This document shows, one piece after another, positions 15,922 to 28,080 of a stretch of 64,000 bases of DNA. This DNA comes from Magnetospirillum sp. ME-1 (lineage in GTDB: Bacteria; Pseudomonadota; Alphaproteobacteria; Rhodospirillales; Magnetospirillaceae). A model generated the notes under the pieces. That model was not told where the DNA came from, did not search any database, and saw only the letters and a program-made list of their open reading frames with translations. The position numbers and the translations under genes were made by a program. The stretch's first letter is position 1. Each line of letters begins with the position of its first letter. Location: assembly GCF_002105535.1 (NCBI RefSeq), contig NZ_CP015848.1:1054907-1118906 (forward strand), written 5' to 3'.

Positions 15922-17448
15922 CTATGCCGGTCGTTGCCGCCGTCTCTGCAACGCGCCACCACCCGCCAATCGATCAAAGTTTTCCTGTACTCGGATATGC
16001 GCGTAGTAGCGCTCGATCATCTGGATGGAGGTTAGGGTATTCTCGGCCACCACCATCTGCGGCACACCTTCCAGCAGCTTCCGGGTGATGTAGGTGTGGC
16101 GCAGGTCGTAGAGGCTGCGGGGCTGATCGTTCGGGCCGATTTCCAGCCCGCAGGCCCGCAGCACCTTCTTGAAGGCTGTGTTGATGGCATGGGGGTGGAT
16201 GTCGATGATGGGCTGGTCCGGGATATGTCCGCGCCCTGCTTCCAACGCCTGGATGGCCTTCCACGCCATGGTATCCGGGATGATCGTTCGCGTTCTTGCC
16301 CGGTCTGCTCCCCTCCGAACGCCCTTGTGGGTGAGGCCGACCAGGGAATAGGCGAATTCGGAGACGGATAGATACTCGGCGTAGAACGGACCGTGTTCAT
16401 CATGCTCGCGCCGGATCAGCATCCGCATCTTGATATTGGCCAGTGTCGAGGGGCGCATGCCGGTTCCTGCGAGAATGTCGATCACGCACATCAGCACATA
16501 GCGCCCCCAAGCCACGCGGTCCGCCTTCCATTCCGGCGACATCATGCTTTCTATGAAGGCTTCCGTATCAGCCGGGGCGGGGTGCCGTTGGCGATAGCGG
16601 GCCATGACCTCGTTATATGCCTCTTGATATCGCTTCTTTGCCGTCTTGCGGATGATATCGAGCTCGGCATCGGTAAACCCCATGCGGGCAACGCCGTCCT
16701 GGACGGAGTGGGTTTTGACACGAGGCAGGTCGCCCGGCCGAACGCCGCCCCGGGCCTCGGCGAACTTGAAGATCTTGCGCAGGATCGACAGCTCCTTGTT
16801 GATGGCAGCTGTCGAGACGTGAGGGCGGATATAGCCGAGGCTGTCCTTGGGCAGGTAGTCGTCCAGCGTTGGGTGCATCTTCTGCAGGCGGGCCGATGCC
16901 TGCCACCGGGCCGTGGCCTCGCGCCGCCGCCGGTCGATCAGGTCGCGGCGCTCGATGACCCAATCCGCACGCTGGCGCTGCCGCCAGCTTTGATACTGCA
17001 GGACCTGGGCCTCGTTGATCTGGTCGATGGAACGGCGTCCGATGTGCTGACCGAAATAAGGAATGAGGTAGTCGCGCACCTGCTTGCGGATTCCCTCCCG
17101 CGCCTTGATTTCCTCGGTCGGCAACCGCTGCGCCTTCCAGTCGCGTTCGTCGCCGATATTTTCCGCCAGCCACAGTTCGGCGACATCGGGAAAGTATTGC
17201 GCGCGAGCCGCCAGCCCCTTCCTGCTCCGCTCTCGTGCTTCCGCCAGCATCTCACGGCCCTTGATCTTGGCCTTGGCAAGATCGCTGGTGCCGGTGGATT
17301 GCTTGACCTCCTCGCCGTCGATGTAGGCGTAAAGCTGCCATCGCCCCTTGGCGGCCCCGCTACGCAGATAGAGGTAGGCGCCTTTATCTAGGTCGAAGCG
17401 CGTGGGGGGTTCGGCGGCCTTGGACGACTTGCGGGCGGCGACGGGCAT
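15922..17448 (-). CDS. tyrosine-type integrase of a tRNA-associated island
   Basis: About 508 aa. The N-terminal arm domain (TRFDLDKGAYLYLRSGAAKG) leads to a catalytic domain with GTGMRPSTLANIK, YDLRHTYITRKLLEG and IQMIERYYAHIR, so Arg, H-x2-R and Tyr are present. The start at 17448 has GGAGG 9 bases upstream; an ATG at 17457 abuts that site too closely. It lies 170 bases from a tRNA 3'-end fragment at 17621-17662, the expected place for an integrase that uses a tRNA gene as attachment site. The element it belongs to should extend leftward. Confidence 0.92.
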   Translation of the reverse strand: MPVAARKSSKAAEPPTRFDLDKGAYLYLRSGAAKGRWQLYAYIDGEEVKQSTGTSDLAKAKIKGREMLAEARERSRKGLAARAQYFPDVAELWLAENIGDERDWKAQRLPTEEIKAREGIRKQVRDYLIPYFGQHIGRRSIDQINEAQVLQYQSWRQRQRADWVIERRDLIDRRRREATARWQASARLQKMHPTLDDYLPKDSLGYIRPHVSTAAINKELSILRKIFKFAEARGGVRPGDLPRVKTHSVQDGVARMGFTDAELDIIRKTAKKRYQEAYNEVMARYRQRHPAPADTEAFIESMMSPEWKADRVAWGRYVLMCVIDILAGTGMRPSTLANIKMRMLIRREHDEHGPFYAEYLSVSEFAYSLVGLTHKGVRRGADRARTRTIIPDTMAWKAIQALEAGRGHIPDQPIIDIHPHAINTAFKKVLRACGLEIGPNDQPRSLYDLRHTYITRKLLEGVPQMVVAENTLTSIQMIERYYAHIRVQENFDRLAGGGALQRRRQRPA

Positions 17449-17620
17449 GGATGGCATCCTCCGATTCCGCGCCCTCGCAAACTTGCGAGGTAAAGTGCGA
17501 GGTGCGAGGAAATTGAGAGGAAACGTCGCAGAAATGCTGGGTTTCGTCAATGCCTAGACCCCTGAATTTGGCTATTTTTGCCCTCTGAAAGCCGCATAAA
17601 ACCTAATTGTCAGCTCTTTC

Positions 17621-17662
17621 GTAATGCGCGGGCCGGGGGTTCGAGTCCTCTCGCCGGCACCA
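17621..17662 (+). repeat. tRNA 3'-end fragment (tRNA-Leu-type acceptor), probable attR
   Basis: GGGGGTTCGAGTCC is a T-arm and CGCCGGC-ACCA is a 3' acceptor strand with CCA; the acceptor would pair with a GCCGGCG 5' end as in tRNA-Leu. There is no matching 5' half. The fragment sits beside the integrase at 15922 and reads rightward, so the intact tRNA should flank the left end of the element, outside this window. 17663-17835 holds no gene I can name. Confidence 0.7.
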
Positions 17663-17835
17663 TTTCCCCCAATGAATATAATGAATTCAGCGCCACGGCC
17701 TCTTTGAGGCGCGGCCCCGTCGCATCCCGCCACAGGCTCGTCAAGGATGGGCAAACCTGGAAAGTCGATGGAATTCAGTGCGGGGCTGGTGGCGGCTACA
17801 ACTGGTAGCCTAGCCCTATTAGGGCCCCATCAAGC

Positions 17836-17867
17836 CAAAACCCCGCCACCAGGGGTGCGGGGTTTTG
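17836..17867 (+). terminator. Rho-independent terminator hairpin
   Basis: An inverted repeat of CAAAACCCCGC and GCGGGGTTTTG with a 10-base loop; it has A and T runs on both sides so it could act in either direction, for example after the tRNA-Arg gene read leftward. Confidence 0.75.
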
Positions 17868-17899
17868 TTGGCTAACGGCTTGTAAGGCTTAAGGGAAAG

Positions 17900-17976
17900 T
17901 GGCGCGCCCGGAAGGAATCGAACCTCCAACCCCCAGATTCGTAGTCTGGTGCTCTATCCAATTGAGCTACGGGCGC
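17900..17976 (-). tRNA. tRNA-Arg (anticodon ACG)
   Basis: A complete cloverleaf of 77 nt: 5' GCGCCCG, D-arm TAGCTCAATTGGATAGAGCA, anticodon loop CTACGAA with ACG, T-arm GGAGGTTCGATTCC, and 3' CGGGCGC-G-CCA encoded. The wobble A34 is normally deaminated to inosine to read CGN codons. Confidence 0.97.
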
Positions 17977-18260
17977 ACTCTGTTCCGGAAGGATGTCCCC
18001 CGGCGAGGACGCGGACCATACACAAACACCCGCCCCCCCGCAAGCGTGAATTTCAGCCGGCCGAAAAACCGCAAAACCCAGTGGACTCGGGCCACAGGAA
18101 TGCACCACTTATCGAAATGCGTACTTGTGGCCGCTTGGTCATTTGCGTAAAATCCGCCCCAAAGTTTGCGGGGGCAATCTGGATATTCATTCGTGGATAT
18201 GAAAGGTCCGCTCCCGCCGGTACTTGTCCGAACTGGCGACGCAAAGGATCAGCAATCCCC

Positions 18261-19364
18261 ATGGCCGTGAAAAAGACCCATGCCGCCGCCCTGTGCGCGG
18301 TCCTCCTGGCGAGTGGATGCTCGTTTGCCGAGGACGTGCTGTTCCCGGCCTCGGGAACCGTCGCCTCCAGCCAGGGCGTGACCGCCGAGGCGATGGCCGA
18401 CGCGCCCCCCGCCATGGGAACCGGGAATTACGAGCCCGTCGGCGTCACCGCCGGCTCGCCCACCGGCACCTTCGTCGGCGGCAAGGTCATGGCGCTGCGC
18501 GCCGACCTGCAGGCGCTGCAGGCCACCCTGGCCCGCCAGAACCAGGCGCTGCAGCAGATCCGCAACGAGACGGTTCAGGATTCCCAGCGCTATCACGGCA
18601 CCGTCGCCGCCATCAACGCCCGCCTGCAGGTGGGCACCACCCCGGGCAACCCGGTGCTGACCCAGCAGTGGAACGCCGCCCAGGGCGAGCTGGACCGCAT
18701 CACCGACGACGTGCTGAAGATGAACCGCCTGACCAACGACGTGACCGCGTCGTCGACCATGGCCGGCTTCCTGCTGGATTCGGTGCGTTCGGCCCGGTCG
18801 CTGTCCGGCGCCGTGGACGAGGATCACCGCCAGCTGCGCATCCTCGAGGACGAAACCAACCGCACCGTGGTGATGGTCGAGCGCCTGCTGTCCGAGCTGA
18901 CCAGCGATTCCATCCGCCAGCAGCAGTACGTCGCCTCGGAGAAGCAGAACCTCAACACCCTGGCTCTCGGCATCAAGAACGGCGCCCTGTTCGCCGGCGG
19001 CCTGACGTCCCGGGTCAACGCCAGCTACGAGACCGCCGCCCCGGCCCGCGCCATGGCGGCCGGCGAGGCTCCGCTGGTGACCATCCGCTTCGACAAGCCC
19101 AACGTGAACTACGAGCCGGCGCTCTATGCCGCCATCAAGAGCGCGCTCGACCGCCGCCCCAGCGCCACCTTCGACGTGGTCGCCGTGTCGCCGGTAGGCA
19201 ACACGCCCGGCACCCAGGCCCTGGCCGCCACCAACGCCAAGCGCAACGCCGATTCGGTGCTGCGTTCGCTCACCAACATGAACCTGCCGGCCAGCCGGGT
19301 GCGGACCTCGTCCACCACCAGCCCGGCGGTGTCGGGCGGCGAGGTGCAGGTCTTCGTGCGCTAA
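18261..19364 (+). CDS. outer-membrane lipoprotein with coiled coil and OmpA-like C-terminus
   Basis: A 367-aa protein with signal peptide MAVKKTHAAALCAVLLASGC; the lipobox LASGC predicts lipidation at Cys20. Residues about 75-240 are helical and coiled-coil-like (VMALRADLQALQATLARQNQALQ). The last 110 residues (PLVTIRFDKPNVNYEPALYA ... AKRNADSVLRSL) resemble an OmpA-like peptidoglycan-associated fold. It is probably an envelope structural protein anchored in the outer membrane. A strong terminator follows. Confidence 0.8.
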   Translation: MAVKKTHAAALCAVLLASGCSFAEDVLFPASGTVASSQGVTAEAMADAPPAMGTGNYEPVGVTAGSPTGTFVGGKVMALRADLQALQATLARQNQALQQIRNETVQDSQRYHGTVAAINARLQVGTTPGNPVLTQQWNAAQGELDRITDDVLKMNRLTNDVTASSTMAGFLLDSVRSARSLSGAVDEDHRQLRILEDETNRTVVMVERLLSELTSDSIRQQQYVASEKQNLNTLALGIKNGALFAGGLTSRVNASYETAAPARAMAAGEAPLVTIRFDKPNVNYEPALYAAIKSALDRRPSATFDVVAVSPVGNTPGTQALAATNAKRNADSVLRSLTNMNLPASRVRTSSTTSPAVSGGEVQVFVR

Positions 19365-19383
19365 GCCGGTCTTCGGACAAACG

Positions 19384-19414
19384 AAAAGCCCCGGACCACA
19401 ATCCGGGGCTTTTT
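19384..19414 (+). terminator. Rho-independent terminator after the lipoprotein gene
   Basis: GCCCCGGA / TCCGGGGC stem with the loop CCACAA and a TTTTT tail, 20 bases after the lipoprotein stop. A-run on the other side could also serve the convergent DUF2786 gene. Confidence 0.9.
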
Positions 19415-19437
19415 GCTTTCTCGGGATTGGCGCCGGG

Positions 19438-19920
19438 CTACTCCCTGGGCATGGCCAGAGCGTCGGGCAGCAAGCCATCGAGAATCAATTCCTCGACGAT
19501 GCCCTCGACGATGCCGCGCGCCATGCGCGACGCGCCGGCGCTGCCCAGCATCATGTTGAAATAGGGCAGCATCAGCTCGGTGGTGCGCACCCACTCCACC
19601 GGCTGGCCACGCAGATTGCGCCTTGCCGGCGACACGGTGTTGATGTGGGCCAGCGCCAGTTCCTGCAGCGTCGCCTTCAGCATGCCTTCCAGGGTGTTCT
19701 TCTCCAGCAGCAGCTGATACTGCGGATTGTCGCGCTCGCGCGCCGCCCAGGACGGATCGGTGGCGGGCTGGGCGACCGGATTTCCGTCCAGCTGCTCGAC
19801 CATCTTGGCGACCATGCGCGCCGCCGCCAGCTCTTCCTCCTCGGTACAGCCGTTGGCGGTGGTCATGGCCATCAGCGCCCTGAGACGGGCAAGCCCCCTG
19901 GCGCGGTCATCGGTGTTCAT
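19438..19920 (-). CDS. DUF2786 domain protein
   Basis: A 160-aa protein. MNTDDRARGLARLRALMAMT then TANGCTEEEELAAARMVAKM is the DUF2786 N-terminal motif. The rest (LRGQPVEWVRTTELMLPYFN, MARGIVEGIVEEL) resembles the metal-free helical part often found with it. I chose the ATG at 19920, with GAGG about 14 bases upstream, over the longer frame to 19986. The function of DUF2786 proteins is unknown. Confidence 0.7.
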   Translation of the reverse strand: MNTDDRARGLARLRALMAMTTANGCTEEEELAAARMVAKMVEQLDGNPVAQPATDPSWAARERDNPQYQLLLEKNTLEGMLKATLQELALAHINTVSPARRNLRGQPVEWVRTTELMLPYFNMMLGSAGASRMARGIVEGIVEELILDGLLPDALAMPRE

Positions 19921-20087
19921 GGGTGCGTCGCCCTCGGAATGATCGGTCAAGTCTATGCCCGACCCCGCCCTCCTGTCGATGGGCAAGGCGGTGGTTGTAC
20001 GCTGTCCTGGGGGTGATTACCTGACATACGCCTTCGGGAGTGACTCAGAGGCCGAACACGAATAAAGTCGTATAAGAAGATACTGGG

Positions 20088-20435
20088 GTGGCGGGCATGC
20101 GTAACGATAGGATTCTCGAGCGCAAAGTCTTTTATGCCGGAGCGAAGATCTTCAATGAAGGCGACAGCGGCGATCGCGCCTACCTGATTCAGGACGGGCA
20201 GGTGGAGATCATCAAGCACGGCATGACCCTGGCCACCATCGGCAAGGGCGAACTGTTCGGCGAGATGGCCCTGGTGGACGACCAGCCGCGCATGGCCACC
20301 GCCAAGGCGCTGTCCGACGTGTCGTGCATCATCATCTCCCGCGATACCTTCCGCGAGAAGCTGGCCAAGGCCGACCCCTTCATCCGCGGCCTGCTCAACA
20401 TCTTCGTGCGCAATATCCGCAACCTGACCCGCTGA
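20088..20435 (+). CDS. cyclic-nucleotide-binding domain protein (single domain)
   Basis: A 112-115 aa protein consisting of little more than one cNMP-binding beta-roll: FNEGDSGDRAYLIQDGQVEI, then the phosphate-binding cassette GKGELFGEMALVDDQPRMAT (G-E-x-A-L ... R-x-A-T). No DNA-binding domain follows, so it is not a Crp-type regulator. It may act as a small ligand-sensing partner. The start is either GTG 20088 or ATG 20097. It is 7 bases upstream of the COQ10-like gene, a likely operon. Confidence 0.85.
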   Translation: MAGMRNDRILERKVFYAGAKIFNEGDSGDRAYLIQDGQVEIIKHGMTLATIGKGELFGEMALVDDQPRMATAKALSDVSCIIISRDTFREKLAKADPFIRGLLNIFVRNIRNLTR

Positions 20436-20442
20436 GCCCGCC

Positions 20443-20883
20443 ATGCATCCCCTGACCGGCGGCTGGCGCGTCGACGTGCCCCGCCACACGCCGGAAGAGC
20501 TTTACGCCCTGGCGGTGGACATCGAATCCTATCCCCGTTTCCTGCCCTGGTGCCAGAAGGCGCGTATCCGCACCCGCGACGGCGACCGCATGGAAGTGGA
20601 CAACCTGTTCGGCCTGGGGCCGATGCAGGCCCGCTTCACCTCCCTGGCCGTGGAGGAACCGCCCCAACGGCTGACCATCACCTCACAGGATGGTCCGTTC
20701 CGCCGTTTCCGGCTGATCTGGGAATTCGAACCCCTGGGCGAAGGCTGCCGGGTCGAAGCCAAGTACAAGATGGAATTGCACTCACCCATGCTGCAATCCA
20801 TGGCGGCCATGGCCCTGCCGACCATGGAGCACAAGGTGGTACAGAATTTCAAGGACCGTATCCGCCACGTCTACGGGCGGTAG
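20443..20883 (+). CDS. COQ10/START (RatA-like) ubiquinone-binding protein
   Basis: A 146-aa SRPBCC-fold protein. YALAVDIESYPRFLPWCQKA is the hallmark N-terminal motif of the COQ10/RatA family and FKDRIRHVYG is the usual C-terminal helix. In mitochondria and alphaproteobacteria these bind coenzyme Q and help its use in respiration. The name RatA refers to an E. coli homologue once described as a ribosome-association toxin. It probably forms an operon with the cNMP-binding gene. Confidence 0.9.
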   Translation: MHPLTGGWRVDVPRHTPEELYALAVDIESYPRFLPWCQKARIRTRDGDRMEVDNLFGLGPMQARFTSLAVEEPPQRLTITSQDGPFRRFRLIWEFEPLGEGCRVEAKYKMELHSPMLQSMAAMALPTMEHKVVQNFKDRIRHVYGR

Positions 20884-21062
20884 CGGCGGATTTCTTTAAA
20901 CAGCCTCCCGCCAATCCCGTCCAAAGCAGAAGAAATCAGACCTCTGACTTGCGAAGGCTTGGCGTCCCAACAGAGATAAAAATGGGCACCGTTGGGAAGT
21001 GCGAACTCGCAACGTAAGCGGTCAGGGGCGGGCCCTTCCCGATGTTGGAGTAACAGGGGGAG

Positions 21063-22070
21063 ATGATGTCTAAGCCCCGCCATTCCTCTGACATTCCGAC
21101 GAAAACTGCCGCCACGGAGATCCGCTATCAAGACGTCGGCTGGCGATGTTTGAGGGCCTATGCCGATGAGGTCGGCATTTCCCCCACCCAAGTCTGTCCC
21201 ATCGACCTCGTGGCCTGGATAATTCAGTCTCAGCCGAACTGGAAGCCGGCCACCTGGCGACAGTACAAGGCCGCCGTGATCTTTATCCTTGAGACGTTTT
21301 ATCCATGCCACACCGAGGCCATTAATCTCTTGGCCTCGACGCCCCAGAGCAATTGCAGGCGTGTCGGACGTTCCACATCGGACAAGAAGATCAAAGCAAT
21401 GCCCGCCGATGATCTCTTCACCATCCTCCTTCATCTCAGAACGTCGCGGTCCCAATACCGTCTGCCTCTGAGCCATTTCCTAATGGCCAGCACCTTGACC
21501 GGGGTGCGCCCAGCGGAATGGAGGTTGGCCCAGCTACTTCAGGTTAAGGGAAGGCCGCTTCTTCTCGTCGTCAACGCCAAGCATACCAACGGACGCGGCC
21601 TTCGGCGTGTGCGCCGCCTTTGGCTGGACCACCTGCCAGCCGAGTATGTAGACATCATCCGCGGCTGGCTCTCCGATATTCGGGACGTCCGGGGCATGCG
21701 CTCTTACAAGAAATTTACCGCAAATCTCAGTGAAGTTTTGCGGCGGACAAACCTTACCCTGTGGCCAACATCTGAGCGACATTATACGCTTTATAGCTGC
21801 CGACACCAAGCTGCGGCAAACTTCAAGACCTCTTACAGCCCTGCGGAGGTCGCCGCCTTGCTCGGCCATGCCACCGATACAACTGCTGTCACCCATTATG
21901 CCAGGCGCAGCGCTGGAAGCCGGACCCTGATTGCGAGCCGCGAGGTGGCCTTGCCGGCTCCGGCGGAGGAAGCCGTTGCGCTCGTCCGGCCCGGAAAGGT
22001 GTTCCGACCCACAACTAATTCTGTTGGACAGCCCGATGTTGAATGCGGCGGCCCGACATTTTCGCCATAG
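21063..22070 (+). CDS. tyrosine recombinase, isolated
   Basis: A 335-aa protein with Arg in TLTGVRPAEWRLAQ, CRHQAAANF (C-R-H in place of the more usual H-x-L-R-H), LLGHATDTTAVTHYARR with the His and candidate nucleophile Tyr. GGGAG lies just before paired ATG codons at 21063 and 21066. Unlike the other integrases here, no tRNA fragment adjoins it. The 180 bases upstream and 270 downstream carry no complete gene. Confidence 0.85.
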   Translation: MMSKPRHSSDIPTKTAATEIRYQDVGWRCLRAYADEVGISPTQVCPIDLVAWIIQSQPNWKPATWRQYKAAVIFILETFYPCHTEAINLLASTPQSNCRRVGRSTSDKKIKAMPADDLFTILLHLRTSRSQYRLPLSHFLMASTLTGVRPAEWRLAQLLQVKGRPLLLVVNAKHTNGRGLRRVRRLWLDHLPAEYVDIIRGWLSDIRDVRGMRSYKKFTANLSEVLRRTNLTLWPTSERHYTLYSCRHQAAANFKTSYSPAEVAALLGHATDTTAVTHYARRSAGSRTLIASREVALPAPAEEAVALVRPGKVFRPTTNSVGQPDVECGGPTFSP

Positions 22071-22341
22071 CCGTGAACCAATTTGATTGTGGGGCCTGAA
22101 TCGTCTGAGAGTTGCCTTGTCAGCGGGTGGTTTCTGTATCCTGGGGCGATTGACCCCACTGTGGTATTTGACCGCACTGCCCTCGGAAGAAGCCGTTCAG
22201 GACGAAGGCCAGATCCGGCAGGTCAGTGCCATATCCGGCCATAAGGGCTGTTCCCTCTAAACGCTTCTATACGGGGCTTGGTTATCCAGCCAATGGGTGC
22301 GACGGATTGGGATCTACATGGTCCTTGAATTCGAGCATGAT
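22071..22341 (+). other. intergenic region with a possible recombinase C-terminal scrap
   Basis: At about 22176-22260 a forward frame reads EEAVQDEGQIRQVSAISGHK then stops; QIRxVSAISGHK resembles the box II His region of phage integrases. There is no upstream coding. It may be a relic of an older integrase gene. Nothing else is visible. Confidence 0.25.
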
Positions 22342-23298
22342 CTATTGGACCTGTTCCATCTCATCCAGGAATGCATCGACGCAGCGAGGATCGAAATGAC
22401 CGCCGCTATGCTCTTGCAAGAAGGCGACGGCCTGATCCATGGGCCAAGGCTGCTTGTAGGGGCGGGTGGATGTGAGGGCGTCAAAGACATCGGCCACGGC
22501 GACGATCCGCCCCACCAGCGGGATATCCTCGCCCGCTAGTCCTGCGGGATAGCCGCTGCCATCGTATTTTTCATGATGGCTGCGGGCGATCTCGGCGGCC
22601 AGCCGGACTAGGCGCGACTGGCTGTTCTTCAAGATCTCCCAGCCGAGCTGGGCATGCTGCTTCATGATGGTGAATTCGGATTCGGTCAACCGACCGGGCT
22701 TGAGCAGGATCATGTCGGGAATGCCGACCTTGCCGACATCATGCATGGGGGCGGCAAGCTCCAACCGCTCGGACTCCTCGCAATTTATTCCCAGGCGTCT
22801 TGCGATCAGGCCCGAGAAACGGGCCATGCGCTCGATATGGGCACCGGTTTCGGGGTCGCGAAATTCCGCCGCCTTGGACAGGCGCATGACCAATTCCTCG
22901 GCGGCGCGGTCATGCAGGGTTAGCTGAGACTTGCGCAGGGCCAGCAGATTCCTGGCCCGGGCGGTCAGTTCGTTTCCATCGACAGGCTTGGTCAGGAAGT
23001 CGATGGCGCCCAGTTCCAGCGCCTTCTGGCGGATCTCCTTGACGTCGGCGGTTGTGACCACGACGACAGGGATTTCCTGGAATTGCTCCATCTTCCGCAG
23101 CCGGGAGATGAATTCCAGACCGTCCATTTCCGGCATCATATAATCGGTCATGATCAGGTCGGGAACGTGGCTCTGGCACCATCCGAGCGCGTCTATGGCC
23201 GAGGTCTTCGACACCACCTCGACGCCGTCCAGCTTGACGAGACGGTGATGCAGCAACAGCAGATTGGTGGGGTTGTCGTCGATGATCAGGGCGATCAT
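22342..23298 (-). CDS. response regulator with HD-GYP phosphodiesterase domain
   Basis: A 318-aa protein: receiver (residues 1-120, D52 in LIMTDYMMPEMDG, Lys in FLTKPVDG) joined to an HD-GYP domain (about 130-318). The metal/active-site residues are present: MHDVGKVGIPD, HHEKYDGSGYPAGL. HD-GYP proteins hydrolyse cyclic di-GMP and lower its level, affecting motility and biofilm. It starts 3 bases after the stop of the upstream hybrid kinase, so the two are one operon and probably one phosphorelay. Confidence 0.93.
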   Translation of the reverse strand: MIALIIDDNPTNLLLLHHRLVKLDGVEVVSKTSAIDALGWCQSHVPDLIMTDYMMPEMDGLEFISRLRKMEQFQEIPVVVVTTADVKEIRQKALELGAIDFLTKPVDGNELTARARNLLALRKSQLTLHDRAAEELVMRLSKAAEFRDPETGAHIERMARFSGLIARRLGINCEESERLELAAPMHDVGKVGIPDMILLKPGRLTESEFTIMKQHAQLGWEILKNSQSRLVRLAAEIARSHHEKYDGSGYPAGLAGEDIPLVGRIVAVADVFDALTSTRPYKQPWPMDQAVAFLQEHSGGHFDPRCVDAFLDEMEQVQ

Positions 23299-23301
23299 GG
23301 A

Positions 23302-26307
<3,006 letters not shown>

Positions 26308-26476
26308 GCCTATCGCAAAAGCAAATTTAGACTAAGGCCTATGACATTAGCATGATTTGATGAACGGTTTTCTGGGGAAATGTAAATGCAAATATTGAGG
26401 CGCGTGTGGCGAGATGGTTTTTGCCTGCAACGTTAGGTCATCGTCGCCATTGCCGTTTGGAATGACCGCTTAGGGT

Positions 26477-26597
26477 CGATTCTGTTGAAAAACCCGCTGG
26501 TTGGGGCGGGGTGAGTTGGCCAGATGAATGACGCTGAAGTGAAGACGAACGCCCCCCCGATCAAATCGCTGGTGCTGGCTGCGGCATCGGGATGAGC
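26477..26597 (+). repeat. left 121-bp inverted end of the IS1182-like element
   Basis: Exact reverse complement of 27766-27886, including a run of seven C/G. It includes the true 3' coding end of the transposase. Confidence 0.9.
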
Positions 26598-27760
26598 TTT
26601 GCGAGTTTCCTGAGGTTCTGGGCGGTGGCGGCGAGGAGGAATTCGTCCTTGGCCCCGCACGGCCCCCGCAACCGTAATCGATCAAGTTTGAGGATGCGTT
26701 TGAGGTGAGCGAACAGCATCTCGACCTTCTTCCGCAGGCAGCGTGATTCGGCATAGGCCTCAGTCTTGGCGATGTCGCGAGCCAGATCGCGGGCCCCCTC
26801 ATGGACGCTGCGGGGCACGTAGCGTGAGGGCATGTTTGGGCAACAACGGGGTTTCATCGGGCAAGCGTCACAGTCGCGTTTGCTGGCTCGGTACTTCATC
26901 GTATTGGCCTTCGTCACCCCGGAGCGCGGCGTCGTGAACGAGCGATGGAACTTTCGGAGTTCCTTTCCGGCCGGGCAGGTGTAGGTATCGCTTTCCCGGT
27001 CATAGGCGAAGTCGGCCCGCGAGAAGGTCCCGTCTTTGCGGTCGGACCTGTCGAAGACGGGGATATGCGGCTCGATTCCCCGGTCATGCACCAGCCATTG
27101 GAGCGTTTCCGCCGAGCCGTAGGCCGTGTCGGCGGCCAAGCGTTCCGGGTAGAGATCAAACCGTTCGTCGGCCCGCTCGATCATGGTCTTGGCCGCCGAC
27201 ACCTCGGCCTGCCGCACCGCCGTCGAGGCCTCGACATCGACGATGACCGCATGGTCGAGATCAATCAGGTAGTTGGTGGAGTAGGCAAAGAAGGCTTGCC
27301 CTCCATGGGCGGCGGTCCAGCGCGCCGCCGGGTCCGCCGGTGAGACAAACTTCGGCGTCACCTCACTGGCGGCACCGAAAGCGGCATCGTCGAGCACAGA
27401 AAGATATTCATCAATGGCGCGGCTGGTCGCTTCGGGCGGCAGCCCTCGTGATCCTTCGACACCCTTCTGTCGGCTGGCGTCGGCCTTGATCAAGCTGGCA
27501 TCGACCGCGAAAGCCTCGCCGCCAACCAGTCCCTCCTCCATGCAGCGCTGGACGCTTTGCTCGAAGAGATGACGCAACAGATCGCTGTCGCGGAAACGTC
27601 CGTGGCGGTTCTTCGAGAAGGTCGAATGGTCGGGCACCTGTCCTTCAAGGCCGAGCCGACAGAACCAACGATACGCCAGGTTGAGATGGACCTCCTCGCA
27701 CAGCCGCCGCTCTGACCGAATGCCCTGGCAATAGCCGACGATCAACATCCGGACCATCAA
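26561..27760 (-). CDS. IS1182-family transposase, apparently lacking its N-terminus
   Basis: An open frame of 399 codons, first ATG codon at 27757. It begins MVRMLIVGYCQGIRSERRLC and includes the DDE core (EAFAVDASLIKADAS, LAADTAYGSAETLQW) and the C-terminal DUF772/DDE_Tnp region with a Cys cluster (CDACPMKPRCC). Relatives, as I remember them, have about 50-60 more residues before DPELMVRM (HLLRRID...GRPSIDPEL). Here the sequence upstream of EPEL is the inverted repeat, so the N-terminal domain is lost. The gene is probably inactive. Confidence 0.85.
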   Translation of the reverse strand: MMVRMLIVGYCQGIRSERRLCEEVHLNLAYRWFCRLGLEGQVPDHSTFSKNRHGRFRDSDLLRHLFEQSVQRCMEEGLVGGEAFAVDASLIKADASRQKGVEGSRGLPPEATSRAIDEYLSVLDDAAFGAASEVTPKFVSPADPAARWTAAHGGQAFFAYSTNYLIDLDHAVIVDVEASTAVRQAEVSAAKTMIERADERFDLYPERLAADTAYGSAETLQWLVHDRGIEPHIPVFDRSDRKDGTFSRADFAYDRESDTYTCPAGKELRKFHRSFTTPRSGVTKANTMKYRASKRDCDACPMKPRCCPNMPSRYVPRSVHEGARDLARDIAKTEAYAESRCLRKKVEMLFAHLKRILKLDRLRLRGPCGAKDEFLLAATAQNLRKLAKLIPMPQPAPAI

Positions 27761-27765
27761 TTCTG

Positions 27766-27886
27766 GCTCATCCCGATGCCGCAGCCAGCACCAGCGATTT
27801 GATCGGGGGGGCGTTCGTCTTCACTTCAGCGTCATTCATCTGGCCAACTCACCCCGCCCCAACCAGCGGGTTTTTCAACAGAATCG
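27766..27886 (+). repeat. right 121-bp inverted end of the IS1182-like element
   Basis: Exact reverse complement of 26477-26597. It lies immediately upstream of the defence-like cluster and gives that cluster's first long reading frame a false N-terminal extension (to 27799). Confidence 0.9.
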
Positions 27887-28080
27887 GCCGGAAGGCGACG
27901 GTCAGCTACGGAAAACGGGGCAACCCACTCGTGACATATTCTCAACGCCTACGTGACGTAAAAGTTGCCAGAGCATGTCAGCATGGTCGAAGATGGGTTG
28001 CTGCGCGAAGATGCCGAGTCGTTCGAGGCACTGATGTACAGATACAGCGGAGCCGGCAAACCACGCGGCAAAGGGATGAT

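Larger units (their letters stand above)
26477..27886 (-). mobile_element. rearranged IS1182-like insertion sequence with 121-bp perfect inverted ends
   Basis: Both ends carry the same sequence in opposite orientation: 26477-26597 and 27766-27886, starting CGATTCTGTTGAAAAACCCG. The left copy contains the last 37 bases of the transposase gene (stop at 26561) plus downstream DNA; the right copy abuts codons for EPELMVRM directly. So the right end looks like an inverted duplicate of the 3' end that has replaced the normal 5' end. I see no target-site duplication. Confidence 0.85.

Noticed and set aside
17621-17662. Functional tRNA or tmRNA 3' piece
   Set aside because: There is no 5' half or anticodon arm upstream; it is better explained as an attachment-site remnant beside an integrase.
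27799-28080. N-terminal extension of the AbiJ-like gene
   Set aside because: The first 30 codons are the IS inverted repeat and the rest lacks protein-like character; internal GTG starts fit better.
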